7,102 nt of DNA from Bordetella parapertussis (GTDB lineage: Bacteria; Pseudomonadota; Gammaproteobacteria; Burkholderiales; SG8-39), in assembly GCA_945869935.1 (NCBI GenBank), contig CAMBSA010000086.1, forward strand, positions 1-7,102, in the 5' to 3' direction. Below the pieces are notes generated by a model. It was not told where the DNA came from and did not search any database. It was given only the letters and a program-made list of their open reading frames with translations. This document shows positions 1-7,102 of this stretch, one piece after another. A program made the translations under genes and the position numbers. Numbering within the stretch: position 1 is the first letter of the stretch; the number at the start of each line of letters is the position of its first letter.

Positions 1-22
1 TCTTCATGACAGACTCGCTCAT
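1..22 (-). CDS. Possible 5' end of a leftward gene (partial, doubtful)
   Basis: An ATG on the minus strand at 22-20 opens a frame (M-S-E-S-V-M-K) that runs off the left edge. A second in-frame ATG lies at 7-5. A GGAA lies 6 bases upstream of the first ATG and could be a weak ribosome binding site. Only seven codons are visible, so neither coding status nor function can be judged. The AT-rich, dyad-containing DNA upstream fits a divergent promoter region, which is the main reason to list it. Confidence 0.2.
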
Positions 23-90
23 AGAGTTCCGGGGTTCCGGACAGCGCGTTGCCACAATTCGCAATTCAATTACAACGGCCGCTGACCGAA

Positions 91-136
91 TCAACTTGTC
101 AAATTAATTTTAACATGTTGATTTCGACATGTGTCG
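91..136. promoter_or_regulatory. AT-rich segment with two dyads, possible operator or divergent promoter
   Basis: Within the 23-235 gap, TCAACTTGT (91-99) and ACATGTTGA (113-121) form an inverted repeat with one mismatch around an A/T-rich centre. CGACA (125-129) and TGTCG (132-136) form a perfect 5-base inverted repeat separated by two bases. ACATGT occurs twice, 14 bases apart (113-118 and 127-132). On the minus strand a TTGACA sits at 102-97 and a TGTAAT at 74-69, but their 22-base spacing is too long for a good sigma-70 promoter. The layout is seen directly; a regulatory role is inferred, and no regulator can be named. Confidence 0.3.
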
Positions 137-195
137 CCACAGCGCAACATCACGGAGCGAATCGCCCGAGCGGGAAGTAATCCGACGGCACTGCC

Positions 196-224
196 TTGAC
201 AACTATCGGACGGGAAAGGATAAT
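196..224 (+). promoter_or_regulatory. Strong sigma-70 promoter of the tRNA-Met gene
   Basis: A perfect -35 box TTGACA (196-201) is followed by exactly 17 bases and the -10 box GATAAT (219-224), one mismatch from consensus. Transcription should begin at about 229-232, leaving a 5' leader of only about 4-7 bases before the tRNA, as expected for a highly expressed stable RNA gene. Downstream genes may receive read-through, since no intrinsic terminator follows the tRNA. Confidence 0.85.
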
Positions 225-235
225 TCTCACCCTTT

Positions 236-312
<77 letters not shown>

Positions 313-472
313 TTTATTCAAAGGGTTGGTGCAGAAGCAAGCGCTAACCTTGGTCGCCGGTCCGAAAAGTCCGGCTCCGATCGCATGCCAACCCGTGCGC
401 CGCACCCGCGGCGTGCCCAGCCGGATCCGGGTGCGGATTTCACTGCACGACGGAATCGCCGAGTTCAGTGCC
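313..472 (+). other. Spacer between tRNA and small exported protein gene, with GC hairpins
   Basis: No convincing gene is seen in these 160 bases. They do contain structure. GTGCGCCGC (395-403) and GCGGCGTGC (408-416) form a 9-bp hairpin with two G-U pairs and an ACCC loop. GCCGG (356-360) and CCGGC (371-375) form a weaker stem. CCGGATCCGG (421-430) is a perfect 10-base palindrome. None is followed by a T-run, so they are not intrinsic terminators; the strong hairpin could still protect or define a 3' end of the tRNA transcript. The reading frame of the next gene is open back through this stretch, but its composition there does not look coding. Confidence 0.5.
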
Positions 473-871
473 ATGCGTCAATCCCTTCGCCGAACCCCTC
501 GCCGAACCCTCCTCCCCTGCCAGCCTCTCTTTCCGGTTCTATCGCGCATGTTCGGCACGATCCTCGCGGTCGTCCTGCTTGCCGCAAGCGCGCACGCGCA
601 GCTTCGAACGATCCCCGACGAAGCGCTTCGCGGGACGATCCGGCACCTGCGGGAAATGCTGGTCGAGATCAACGGGCGGGAGGTGCTGCTTTCGCCGTCC
701 GCCACCATTCGCGATTCACTCAACCTGATCATCGTGCCCTCGGCGCTTCCCGCGGGTGGCGCCGAAGCGGACTACCTGATCGGCGCGGACGGCCAGGTCC
801 TGCGTATCTGGCTGATCACGCCCGAGGAAGCGGCACGGCCAAGACAAAGGTCGTTCCCGCTTTTCAGGTGA
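473..871 (+). CDS. Small exported protein of unknown function upstream of miaB
   Basis: Predicted 132 residues. An arginine-rich start (R2, R6, R7, R10, R11) and a hydrophobic stretch (about 27-40, [13 protein letters not shown]) end in AHA before Gln43, a good signal peptidase I site, so the mature protein of about 90 residues should be periplasmic. It begins QLRTIPDEA and contains [34 protein letters not shown] and the C-terminal [14 protein letters not shown]. From memory this resembles a conserved betaproteobacterial hypothetical family; I know no function. The start is uncertain. ATG 473 gives a charged N-terminus with a weak GAG 9 bases upstream; ATG 548 gives a 17-residue signal peptide without positive charge and no ribosome binding site. 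It ends 7 bases before miaB and its stop overlaps the miaB Shine-Dalgarno sequence, so the two are probably co-transcribed and coupled. Confidence 0.65.
   Translation: MRQSLRRTPRRTLLPCQPLFPVLSRMFGTILAVVLLAASAHAQLRTIPDEALRGTIRHLREMLVEINGREVLLSPSATIRDSLNLIIVPSALPAGGAEADYLIGADGQVLRIWLITPEEAARPRQRSFPLFR
866..871 (+). promoter_or_regulatory. Shine-Dalgarno sequence that fixes the miaB GTG start
   Basis: AGGTGA at 866-871 lies 7 bases before the GTG at 879 and contains the TGA stop (869-871) of the upstream gene. Ideal spacing supports the non-ATG start and suggests that ribosomes ending the small protein re-initiate on miaB. Confidence 0.75.
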
Positions 872-878
872 AACCCTC

Positions 879-2255
879 GTGAGTGCCGTCCCGCCCCGCC
901 CCAAGGTCTTCATCCGCACCTTCGGTTGCCAGATGAACGAGTACGACTCGGACAAGATGGCCGATGTGCTCGCCGCATCCGGCGGCTACGAGTCCGTGGC
1001 ACGACCCGAGGAAGCCGACTTGATACTTTTCAATACCTGCTCGGTTCGCGACAAGGCTCAGGAAAAGGTGTTCAGCGACCTCGGACGCGTACGCGAGCTG
1101 AAGCTGCAACGCCCCGACCTGCTGATCGGCGTCGGCGGTTGCGTGGCAAGCCAGGAGGGCGCGGCCATCGTAAAACGTGCGCCCTACGTCGATCTCGTGT
1201 TCGGACCCCAGACGCTGCATCGGCTGCCCGAACTTCTCGCCGCCCGGCGTGCCACCGGGCGATCGCAGGTGGACATCAGCTTTCCCGAAATCGAGAAGTT
1301 CGACAACCTGCCGCCCCCGCGGGTGAGCGGCCCCGCGGCCTCCGTGTCCATCATGGAAGGCTGCAGCAAGTACTGCAGCTTCTGCGTCGTGCCCTATACC
1401 CGTGGCGAAGAGATCTCCCGTCCGCTCGAGGATGTTCTGGTCGAAATCGCCGATCTCGCCGACCAGGGCGTGCGCGAAGTCACGCTGCTTGGCCAGAACG
1501 TCAACGCCTACCGCGGCAAGCTGGGTGGCGGCACGGGCGATGCAGGCATCGCCGACTTCGCGATGCTGCTGGAACATGTGGCGGAAATTCCCGGCATCGC
1601 CCGCATCCGTTACAGCACCTCGCATCCGCGGGAATTCAGCCAGCGCCTGATCGACCTGCACGCACGCCTGCCCATGCTTGGCTCGCACGTGCACCTGCCG
1701 GTGCAATCGGGCTCCGACCGCGTGCTCGCAGCAATGAAACGCGGCTACACCGCACTCGAATACAAGGCGATCATCCGCAGGCTGCGCACGGCTCGCCCGG
1801 ACGTCTGCGTCAGTTCGGACTTCATCGTCGGATTTCCCGGGGAAACCGAAGCCGATTTCGCGGCAACGCTGCGCTTCGCGGAAGAAATCGGGTTCGACGG
1901 GTCCTACTGCTTTATTTATTCGCGGCGCCCGGGCACGCCCGCGTCAGACCTGGCAGACGACACGCCCCACGAACTGAAACTGCAACGCCTGGCGCGGCTT
2001 CAGACCCTGGTTGATGCGAATGCCGCGGCGATCAGCAGGAGCATGGTCGGCAGTGACCAGCTTGTCCTCATCGATGGCGCCTCGAATCGAAACGCCGCGG
2101 AAATCACCGGCAGGACAGACAACAACCGCGTGGTCAATTTCCCCGGAAACACTGCCTCGATCGGCGAATTCGCCAACATAAGAATTACCGCGGCGGCGTC
2201 ACATTCGCTGCGCGGCGAAAGGATAACGGATCGTGCCGATCTCGCCGCAGGTTGA
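879..2255 (+). CDS. miaB: tRNA-2-methylthio-N6-dimethylallyladenosine synthase MiaB
   Basis: A cytoplasmic radical-SAM methylthiotransferase of 458 residues that converts i6A37 to ms2i6A37 in tRNAs reading UNN codons, stabilising codon-anticodon pairing. Three domains are visible. The N-terminal MTTase domain (about 9-125) holds cysteines C17 ([10 protein letters not shown]), C54 (FNTCSVR) and C88 (GGCVAS), which bind the auxiliary 4Fe-4S cluster. The radical-SAM domain (about 150-385) has CSKYCSFC with C162, C166 and C169 for the SAM-binding cluster, followed by [13 protein letters not shown]. The C-terminal TRAM RNA-binding domain (about 389-448) includes [11 protein letters not shown]. Both clusters are complete, so the enzyme should be active. 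The related RimO (ribosomal S12) is less likely given the [10 protein letters not shown] stretch and the TRAM sequence. It starts at GTG behind a good Shine-Dalgarno sequence. Confidence 0.96.
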   Translation: MSAVPPRPKVFIRTFGCQMNEYDSDKMADVLAASGGYESVARPEEADLILFNTCSVRDKAQEKVFSDLGRVRELKLQRPDLLIGVGGCVASQEGAAIVKRAPYVDLVFGPQTLHRLPELLAARRATGRSQVDISFPEIEKFDNLPPPRVSGPAASVSIMEGCSKYCSFCVVPYTRGEEISRPLEDVLVEIADLADQGVREVTLLGQNVNAYRGKLGGGTGDAGIADFAMLLEHVAEIPGIARIRYSTSHPREFSQRLIDLHARLPMLGSHVHLPVQSGSDRVLAAMKRGYTALEYKAIIRRLRTARPDVCVSSDFIVGFPGETEADFAATLRFAEEIGFDGSYCFIYSRRPGTPASDLADDTPHELKLQRLARLQTLVDANAAAISRSMVGSDQLVLIDGASNRNAAEITGRTDNNRVVNFPGNTASIGEFANIRITAAASHSLRGERITDRADLAAG

Positions 2256-2295
2256 CGCATTGACATGGCGCGACACCCGGCACTTGCCAACGTCA

Positions 2296-2322
2296 TTGAA
2301 ATGATGACAGACTAGGCCCCCT
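2296..2322 (+). promoter_or_regulatory. Candidate sigma-32-like (heat-shock) promoter upstream of ybeZ
   Basis: In the 93-base miaB-ybeZ gap, TTGAAA (2296-2301) is followed after 15 bases by CCCCCT (2317-2322), close to the sigma-32 pattern CTTGAAA and CCCCATnT with an allowed spacing. Transcription would begin near 2330, about 20 bases before the ybeZ start. In E. coli the ybeZ-ybeY-ybeX-lnt operon is known to be under sigma-32 control, which makes the match more credible, but the -10 is imperfect. A small hairpin (2291-2296 with 2301-2306, TGAA loop) overlaps the -35; there is no terminator after miaB. Confidence 0.4.
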
Positions 2323-2348
2323 CCAGTGGCATCGGTTCACCTCCCTTT

Positions 2349-3296
2349 TTGAAACCCAATCCGGTCGAACTCCGGCTCACGCCGGTCGACAATCAGCGCC
2401 TCGCCAACCTGTGCGGCGTGCTCGACGAAAATCTCAGACAGATCGAGACAGCGCTTGACGTCTCGATTGCGCGTCGTGGCGAACGGTTTACGCTGCGCGG
2501 GGAGATCGATCGCACATCGCGTGCGTCCCGCGCGCTGCAGCGCTTCTACCTGGACGCCGAACGGCCGCTGAGCGTGGATGACATCCAGCTCGCGCTGATC
2601 GAGTTGCGCCGCCCCGCGGAGCCCGCGCGCACCAGTGACGAGCCGGAGCTCGCCACCCGCAAGGCCGACCTGCGCGGCCGCACCGCGAACCAGCGCGAAT
2701 ATATTCGCAACATCCTGTCGCACGACCTGACCTTTGGCGTCGGGCCGGCGGGCACGGGCAAGACCTATCTCGCGGTTGCGTGCGCGGTGGATGCGCTTGA
2801 GCGCGACACGGTCAAGCGCATCGTGCTGGTGCGCCCTGCGGTGGAAGCGGGCGAACGACTCGGCTTTCTCCCGGGCGATCTCGCCCAGAAGGTCGACCCG
2901 TATCTGCGCCCGCTGTACGACGCGCTCTACGACCTGATGGGCTTTGACCGCGTGCAGAAACTGTTCGAGCGGGGCGCGATCGAACTCGCGCCGCTTGCCT
3001 ACATGCGCGGCAGAACGCTCAATCACGCCTTCGTGATTCTCGACGAGGCGCAGAACACCACGCCCGAGCAGATGAAGATGTTCCTCACGCGTATCGGTTT
3101 CGGCGCGAAGGCAGTCGTCAACGGCGATGTGACGCAGGTCGACCTTCCCCGCGGCCACGCGAGCGGCCTGGCGCAGGCGCGCACCGTGCTCGATGGCATA
3201 CGCGGCATCGCATTCACCCACTTTGTTTCTGAAGACATCGTCCGGCATCCGCTGGTGCAGCGAATCGTGGACGCCTACGACCGGGCGAAGACATGA
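2349..3296 (+). CDS. ybeZ: PhoH-family ATPase YbeZ (PhoL), partner of YbeY
   Basis: A cytoplasmic P-loop ATPase of 315 residues. Walker A is GPAGTGKT (132-139), Walker B is FVILDEAQ (228-235), and the conserved stretch NGDVTQVDLPRG lies at 258-269. The N-terminal part (about 1-110) carries LANLCGVLDENLRQIE, typical of the YbeZ/PhoL branch rather than of the longer PIN-PhoH proteins. YbeZ is known to interact with the rRNA-processing endonuclease YbeY, encoded next with a 4-base overlap (ATGA, 3293-3296). The start is unusual. The frame is closed by TAG at 2313-2315, no ATG or GTG lies between it and the conserved region, and the only common start codon is TTG 2349, without a recognisable Shine-Dalgarno sequence. 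The next option, GTG at codon 24, would cut into conserved sequence. Identity is certain; the exact start is not. Confidence 0.93.
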   Translation: MKPNPVELRLTPVDNQRLANLCGVLDENLRQIETALDVSIARRGERFTLRGEIDRTSRASRALQRFYLDAERPLSVDDIQLALIELRRPAEPARTSDEPELATRKADLRGRTANQREYIRNILSHDLTFGVGPAGTGKTYLAVACAVDALERDTVKRIVLVRPAVEAGERLGFLPGDLAQKVDPYLRPLYDALYDLMGFDRVQKLFERGAIELAPLAYMRGRTLNHAFVILDEAQNTTPEQMKMFLTRIGFGAKAVVNGDVTQVDLPRGHASGLAQARTVLDGIRGIAFTHFVSEDIVRHPLVQRIVDAYDRAKT

Positions 3297-3751
3297 CCGG
3301 CCCTGCACAGGTCGAGATCCAGCGGGCCACGCGCGCGGCAAATCTCCCGTCCGATCTGCAGTTCCGCCGCTGGGCGAAGGCCGCCCACGCAGGGTCGCTC
3401 GATATCACGGTGCGCATCGTCGGCACGCGCGAGGGGCATGAACTGAATCTGCGCTTTCGCGGCAAGGACTACCCAACCAACGTGCTCACTTTTGTCTATG
3501 ACGGCGCCGCATCAACGCTTCGCGGAGACATCGTTCTTTGCGCGCCGGTGGTCCGCCGCGAAGCCTTCTCGCAAGACAGTTCGCTCGATGCCCATTACGC
3601 GCACCTTCTGGTGCACGGCATCCTGCACCTGTCGGGCCACGACCACGAGGCAGACGCGGAAGCGGTGCGCATGGAGCGCGCCGAACGCCGCATCCTTGCC
3701 CGCCTTGGCTACGCGGATCCGTACGCGATCGAAGCATTGAAGGCGGCATGA
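3293..3751 (+). CDS. ybeY: Endoribonuclease YbeY (rRNA maturation factor)
   Basis: A 152-residue UPF0054-family metalloenzyme acting in 16S rRNA 3'-end maturation, ribosome quality control and stress survival. The zinc-binding motif is HGILHLSGHDH, with ligands H108, H112 and H118 (H-x3-H-x5-H). The conserved substrate-groove segment LRFRGKDYPTNVLTF (53-67) contains R56, the likely equivalent of the conserved arginine before G-K-D. Length is normal for the family (about 150-160). The ATG overlaps the ybeZ stop, and its own TGA overlaps the corC ATG (3748-3751), so the three proteins are probably made by coupled translation. All key residues are present. Confidence 0.95.
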   Translation: MTGPAQVEIQRATRAANLPSDLQFRRWAKAAHAGSLDITVRIVGTREGHELNLRFRGKDYPTNVLTFVYDGAASTLRGDIVLCAPVVRREAFSQDSSLDAHYAHLLVHGILHLSGHDHEADAEAVRMERAERRILARLGYADPYAIEALKAA

Positions 3752-4572
3752 GCGAGAAGCCCACTTTGCTCGAGCGCCTGTCGGCGCTGATCATGCGCGA
3801 GCCCGAGGACCGCGAGCAACTGCTCACGCTACTGCATTCCGCGCACGATCGAAACCTGCTCGATGCGGATGCGCTGTCGATGATCGAGGGCGTGATGCAG
3901 GTCTCGGAGATGCAGGTCCGCCACATCATGGTGCCGCGCGCACAGATGGATGTGATCGACATCAACGAGACGCCCGACCGCTTCATCCCGCACGTGATCG
4001 CCACCGCGCACTCTCGCTTCCCGGTGGTCGATCGCAATCCGGACGACGTGATCGGCGTGCTGCTTGCAAAGGACCTGCTGCGCTACTACGCGGGCGAGGA
4101 AGAATTCAATGTGCGGGAAATGCTTCGCCCCGCGGTGTTCGTGCCGCAGTCCAAGCCACTCAACGTGCTGCTTCGCGAATTCCGCGCCAATCGCAATCAC
4201 ATGGCGATCGTGGTCGACGAGTACGGCGGCGTGGCGGGACTGATCTCGATCGAGGATGTGCTGGAGCAGATCGTCGGCGACATCGAGGACGAATACGACT
4301 TCGACGAGGCGTCCGACAACCTGCTGCGCGAGTCCCCCACACAGTTCCGCGTCAAGGCGCACACCGAGATCGGTGATTTCAACGAAGCGCTCGGCTCGGA
4401 GTTCGAGACCGACGGCTATGACACGGTGGGAGGACTCGTGATCGACCGTTTCGGACGCCTGCCCAAGCGGGGCGAGTCGGTCACGATCGAGGGCCTGCGC
4501 TTTACCGTGCTGCGCGCCGACAGCCGCCGCCTGCACCTGCTGCAGGTCCAGAAGCTCCCCGGAAAGCATTGA
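3748..4572 (+). CDS. corC: CorC/HlyC-family CBS-domain protein (YbeX)
   Basis: A soluble 274-residue protein without membrane segments. A short N-terminal helical region (1-55) is followed by a CBS pair: the first repeat at about 60-118 (MVPRAQMDVIDI, FPVVD, VIGVLLAKDLL) and the second at about 125-185 (MLRPAVFVPQSKPLNVLL, MAIVVDEYGGVAGLISIEDVLE). The acidic IVGDIEDEYDFDE leads into a C-terminal CorC_HlyC transporter-associated domain (about 195-270, with YDTVGGLVIDRFGRLPKRGE). CBS pairs in this family bind adenine nucleotides. The protein was historically linked to Mg/Co efflux with CorA, while E. coli YbeX is also tied to ribosome and rRNA homeostasis, which fits its place next to ybeY. ATG 3748 is chosen because it overlaps the ybeY stop, has GAAGG 4 bases upstream and matches the family N-terminus; the frame is open further upstream but that part overlaps ybeY. 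Confidence 0.93.
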   Translation: MSEKPTLLERLSALIMREPEDREQLLTLLHSAHDRNLLDADALSMIEGVMQVSEMQVRHIMVPRAQMDVIDINETPDRFIPHVIATAHSRFPVVDRNPDDVIGVLLAKDLLRYYAGEEEFNVREMLRPAVFVPQSKPLNVLLREFRANRNHMAIVVDEYGGVAGLISIEDVLEQIVGDIEDEYDFDEASDNLLRESPTQFRVKAHTEIGDFNEALGSEFETDGYDTVGGLVIDRFGRLPKRGESVTIEGLRFTVLRADSRRLHLLQVQKLPGKH

Positions 4573-4594
4573 ACACGCCGGAAGGCGCATCGTC

Positions 4595-6127
4595 ATGAGC
4601 ACTGCCCTCAAGGCCGCGCGATTCGCCGCCGGTCGCGCTGCAATGCCGGTCGTGTTTGTTCTGGGCGCAATTGCCGTTGCGGGATTCGAGCCGATAGGCC
4701 TCTCGCTGCTGTCACCCCTGACGCTTACAGCGCTGTTCTGCCTTCTTGCAGTCGCCGAGAATCCGCGGCGCGCGGCGCTGCTCGGCTTTCTCTGGGGCCT
4801 CGGTCATTTTCTCACCGGCGTGTCCTGGGTGTACGTCAGCCTGCATGTATATGGCCAGATGCCCGCGCCTGTCGCGGCACTCGCAACGATCGCGTTCTGC
4901 GCCTATCTCGCGCTCTTTCCGGCGCTGGCCGGATCACTTTGCGCGCGATTCGGGGCAGCGCCGCCCGCGCTACGCGCCGCCATCCTTCTGCCTTCGTTCT
5001 GGGTGCTGGGCGAATGGCTGCGAAGCTGGCTGCTCACCGGGTTCCCATGGCTCGCGACCGGCTATTCGCAGACCGACACGCCGCTCGCGGGATTTGCGCC
5101 GCTCGCCGGCCTCTACGGTGTATCGCTCGCCACAGCGATATCGGCAGGGCTGCTCGCAGCAGCGATTCTCGCCAGGGAAACATCGCGTCGCCTCGCCTGC
5201 ATCGGCGCGATCGTGATTGTTGTCGCGGGCGGAGCCATGCTTCGCAGCACAGCCTGGACCGTGCCCGAAGGAGACCCGCTCGATGTCGCGCTTGTCCAGG
5301 GCAATGTCCCGCAGAACCTGAAGTTTGACCCGGTGCGTTACCGGGAAACCCTTGCGTCCTATGCGAGGCTCGTCGAATCCAGCAAGGCAAAGTTGATCGT
5401 CCTGCCCGAAACCGCGATTCCACGCCTGCTCGACAGCGTGGACCCGCGCTACCTCGACCGCCTCGCCGAGCATGCCTACGCGCTGCAGGGCGACCTGTTG
5501 CTCGGTGCACCGTTTCGCGTCCGCGAAGGCAATTACTACAACGGCGTGGTCAATCTTGGCGCCACCGCCACGCAGTTCTACGCGAAGCGCCATCTCGTTC
5601 CGCTTGGGGAATTCGTGCCGGCAGAGTTTGCGTGGATCGTCGCCCTGATGCAGATGCCGTTGTCGGACTTCTCCCGAGGCGGAGACACGCAGGCGCCAAT
5701 GCGCGCGGCCGGCGTGAAAGTCGCGCTCACCGTCTGCTACGAGGACGCTTTTGGCGAAGAGCTGATCGCACAGCTTCCCGAGGCCACGGTGCTAGCCAAC
5801 CTGTCGAACGTCGCGTGGTTCGGGGACTCGCTTGCGCCCGACCAGCACCTGCAGATTTCACGCATGCGCTCGATCGAGACCGGGCGCCCCATGGTGCGTG
5901 CAACAAACACAGGCGCCACCGCTGCGATCGACGAGCGCGGCCGCGTGATCGCCCGCCTGCCGCCCTTCGCCGAAGGCGTGCTGCACGCAAAAGTACAACC
6001 GTTCATGGGCGCGACACCCTATGTGCGATTAGGCAACGCCCCCGCGCTTGCGGCCGCGGCCCTGCTTGCGCTCGCCGCGATCCTGTTCACTCGCGCGCGC
6101 AGCCGTGCTGCAAGGCAAAGCCTGTAA
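4595..6127 (+). CDS. lnt: Apolipoprotein N-acyltransferase Lnt
   Basis: An inner-membrane enzyme of 510 residues performing the last step of lipoprotein maturation: it moves an acyl chain from phospholipid to the N-terminal cysteine of diacylglyceryl-lipoproteins, needed for Lol sorting to the outer membrane. The N-terminal half (about 15-217) has about seven hydrophobic membrane segments, and one more lies near 481-499. The periplasmic nitrilase-like domain (about 228-470) carries the catalytic triad E272 ([11 protein letters not shown]), K331 ([13 protein letters not shown]) and C381 ([12 protein letters not shown]). SNVAWFGDS (404-412) and the R-A-T-N-T-G segment (435-440) also match the family. 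GGAAGG (4580-4585) lies 9 bases before the ATG. The gap to corC is 22 bases, so it is probably the last gene of the ybeZ operon, as in E. coli. Confidence 0.96.
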   Translation: MSTALKAARFAAGRAAMPVVFVLGAIAVAGFEPIGLSLLSPLTLTALFCLLAVAENPRRAALLGFLWGLGHFLTGVSWVYVSLHVYGQMPAPVAALATIAFCAYLALFPALAGSLCARFGAAPPALRAAILLPSFWVLGEWLRSWLLTGFPWLATGYSQTDTPLAGFAPLAGLYGVSLATAISAGLLAAAILARETSRRLACIGAIVIVVAGGAMLRSTAWTVPEGDPLDVALVQGNVPQNLKFDPVRYRETLASYARLVESSKAKLIVLPETAIPRLLDSVDPRYLDRLAEHAYALQGDLLLGAPFRVREGNYYNGVVNLGATATQFYAKRHLVPLGEFVPAEFAWIVALMQMPLSDFSRGGDTQAPMRAAGVKVALTVCYEDAFGEELIAQLPEATVLANLSNVAWFGDSLAPDQHLQISRMRSIETGRPMVRATNTGATAAIDERGRVIARLPPFAEGVLHAKVQPFMGATPYVRLGNAPALAAAALLALAAILFTRARSRAARQSL

Positions 6128-6130
6128 AAT
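6125..6130 (+). promoter_or_regulatory. Possible weak -10 box for glyQS
   Basis: TAAAAT at 6125-6130 overlaps the TAA stop of lnt and lies 41 bases before the glyQ ATG. No recognisable -35 sequence is found 16-18 bases upstream, so a promoter here would depend on an activator or be weak. glyQS could equally be transcribed by read-through from lnt, as no terminator is visible in the 44-base gap. Confidence 0.3.
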
Positions 6131-6171
6131 TCCGGTTTGCAGTTCACTCCTTGCAGAACACCCGCCTCGAC

Positions 6172-7056
6172 ATGATCACCTTCCAGCAACTCATTCTCAG
6201 GCTCCAGCAATTCTGGAGCGAGCGTGGCTGCGCGCTTCTTCAGCCCTACGACCTCGAAGTCGGCGCAGGCACCTCGCACACCGCCACCTTTCTGCGCTCG
6301 ATCGGGCCCGAGCCCTGGCGCGCGGCGTATGTGCAGCCTTCGCGTCGCCCGAAAGACGGGCGTTACGGGGAGAATCCGAACCGCCTGCAGCACTACTACC
6401 AGTATCAGGTGGTGCTCAAGCCCTCGCCGCCGGACATCCTCGACCTTTACATCGCCTCGCTCGAAGCCATAGGCATCAAGCCGGGCGAACACGACATCCG
6501 CTTTGTCGAGGACGACTGGGAAAACCCGACGCTTGGCGCCTGGGGTCTTGGCTGGGAAGTCTGGCTCAACGGCATGGAGATCACCCAGTTCACCTATTTC
6601 CAGCAGGTGGCGGGCATCGACTGCAAGCCGATCATGGGCGAGATCACCTATGGACTCGAGCGGCTGGCGATGTACCTGCAGGGCGTGCAGACCGTGTATG
6701 ACCTGGAATGGATGCCCGGGCTCACGTACCGCGACGTCTATCACCAGAACGAGGTGGAGCAGTCCACCTACAACTTCGAGCATTCCAACGCGCCTATGCT
6801 GTTCGAACACTTCGGACACTATGAATCCGAGGCGAAGCGCCTGATGGAGTCGCAACTCGCGCTGCCCGCCTACGAGATGGTGCTCAAGGCGGCACATGCC
6901 TTCAACCTGCTTGATGCACGTGGCGCCATTTCGGTAACCGAGCGGGCCGGCTATATCGGCCGCATCCGCACACTGGCACGCGCGGTGGGCCAGGCCTATT
7001 TCGAGTCACGCGAACGCCTCGGCTTTCCGATGCTCAAGCGCGCGGAGGCTGCATGA
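6172..7056 (+). CDS. glyQ: Glycyl-tRNA synthetase alpha subunit
   Basis: The catalytic alpha subunit (294 residues, E. coli 303) of the bacterial alpha2-beta2 class II glycyl-tRNA synthetase, which activates glycine with ATP and charges tRNA-Gly together with GlyS. It begins [15 protein letters not shown]. The class II core shows [20 protein letters not shown] (58-77) with the motif 2 arginine region, [19 protein letters not shown] (127-145), and motif 3 in [13 protein letters not shown] (156-168). The frame is open far upstream into lnt, but ATG 6172 matches the family N-terminus. No clear Shine-Dalgarno sequence precedes it. The stop overlaps the glyS ATG by 4 bases, which would help make the two subunits in equal amounts. 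Confidence 0.97.
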   Translation: MITFQQLILRLQQFWSERGCALLQPYDLEVGAGTSHTATFLRSIGPEPWRAAYVQPSRRPKDGRYGENPNRLQHYYQYQVVLKPSPPDILDLYIASLEAIGIKPGEHDIRFVEDDWENPTLGAWGLGWEVWLNGMEITQFTYFQQVAGIDCKPIMGEITYGLERLAMYLQGVQTVYDLEWMPGLTYRDVYHQNEVEQSTYNFEHSNAPMLFEHFGHYESEAKRLMESQLALPAYEMVLKAAHAFNLLDARGAISVTERAGYIGRIRTLARAVGQAYFESRERLGFPMLKRAEAA

Positions 7057-7102
7057 GCACCGCGCCGCTGCTGGTGGAACTGTTCACCGAGGAGCTTCCG
7101 CC
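7053..7102 (+). CDS. glyS: Glycyl-tRNA synthetase beta subunit (5' end only)
   Basis: Only 16 full codons are in the window, reading [16 protein letters not shown], the characteristic N-terminus of GlyS (LLVELxTEELP). GGAGG (7044-7048) lies 4 bases before the ATG, which overlaps the glyQ stop as ATGA (7053-7056). The beta subunit binds tRNA-Gly and is required for aminoacylation. The rest lies beyond the right edge. Confidence 0.92.
   Translation, partial: MSTAPLLVELFTEELP

Noticed and set aside
2291..2306. Hairpin after miaB as an intrinsic terminator
   Set aside because: The stem is only 6 bp with a G-U pair and no T-run follows.
2337..3341. A 334-codon open frame on the minus strand covering all of ybeZ, and similar long antisense frames over miaB (864-1706) and corC (3829-4611)
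   Set aside because: These are by-products of the GC-rich codon usage of strongly conserved genes on the + strand. Their translations are rich in R, A, H and Q with no recognisable domain.
3538..3747. A 5' extension of the corC frame into ybeY
   Set aside because: It overlaps the zinc-binding part of ybeY and lacks CorC similarity. ATG 3748 matches the family start and overlaps the ybeY stop.
5632..6171. A long 5' extension of the glyQ frame into lnt
   Set aside because: It overlaps the catalytic part of lnt, has arginine- and alanine-rich noise composition, and the known GlyQ N-terminus begins at ATG 6172.

Overview
The window reads as a GC-rich betaproteobacterial chromosome segment, most likely Burkholderiales or a close relative. 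This rests on protein character and gene order; no database search was possible. All main genes lie on the + strand in the order tRNA-Met(CAT), small exported protein, miaB, phoH-family ybeZ, ybeY, corC (ybeX), lnt, glyQ, glyS. The block miaB-ybeZ-ybeY-corC-lnt is conserved across many proteobacteria. Its continuation straight into glyQ-glyS is what I would expect of a betaproteobacterium.

Region by region: positions 1-235 are an AT-richer intergenic stretch. It holds a doubtful start of a leftward gene at the very edge, two overlapping dyads, and a textbook sigma-70 promoter (TTGACA, 17 bases, GATAAT) ending 11 bases before the tRNA. The tRNA (236-312) encodes its CCA. Positions 313-472 carry no convincing gene but contain a strong GC hairpin. 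Positions 473-871 encode a small protein with a signal peptide, conserved but of unknown function. miaB follows after 7 bases, starting at GTG with its Shine-Dalgarno sequence on the previous gene's stop codon.

After a 93-base gap that contains a candidate heat-shock (sigma-32-like) promoter, ybeZ, ybeY and corC run with 4-base ATGA overlaps, and lnt follows 22 bases later. glyQ starts 44 bases after lnt, possibly from its own weak promoter, and overlaps glyS by 4 bases. glyS runs off the window.

Functionally the block joins RNA maturation and translation quality control (MiaB tRNA modification, YbeY and its partner ATPase YbeZ in rRNA processing, glycyl-tRNA synthetase) with envelope maintenance (CorC, and Lnt for lipoprotein acylation). 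I see no mobile element, CRISPR array, phage gene or undescribed system. The observations worth checking are small: the odd translation start of ybeZ, which faces a perfect ribosome binding site on the opposite strand; the sigma-32-like element; base pairing between the tRNA leader and trailer; and the dyads upstream of the tRNA.
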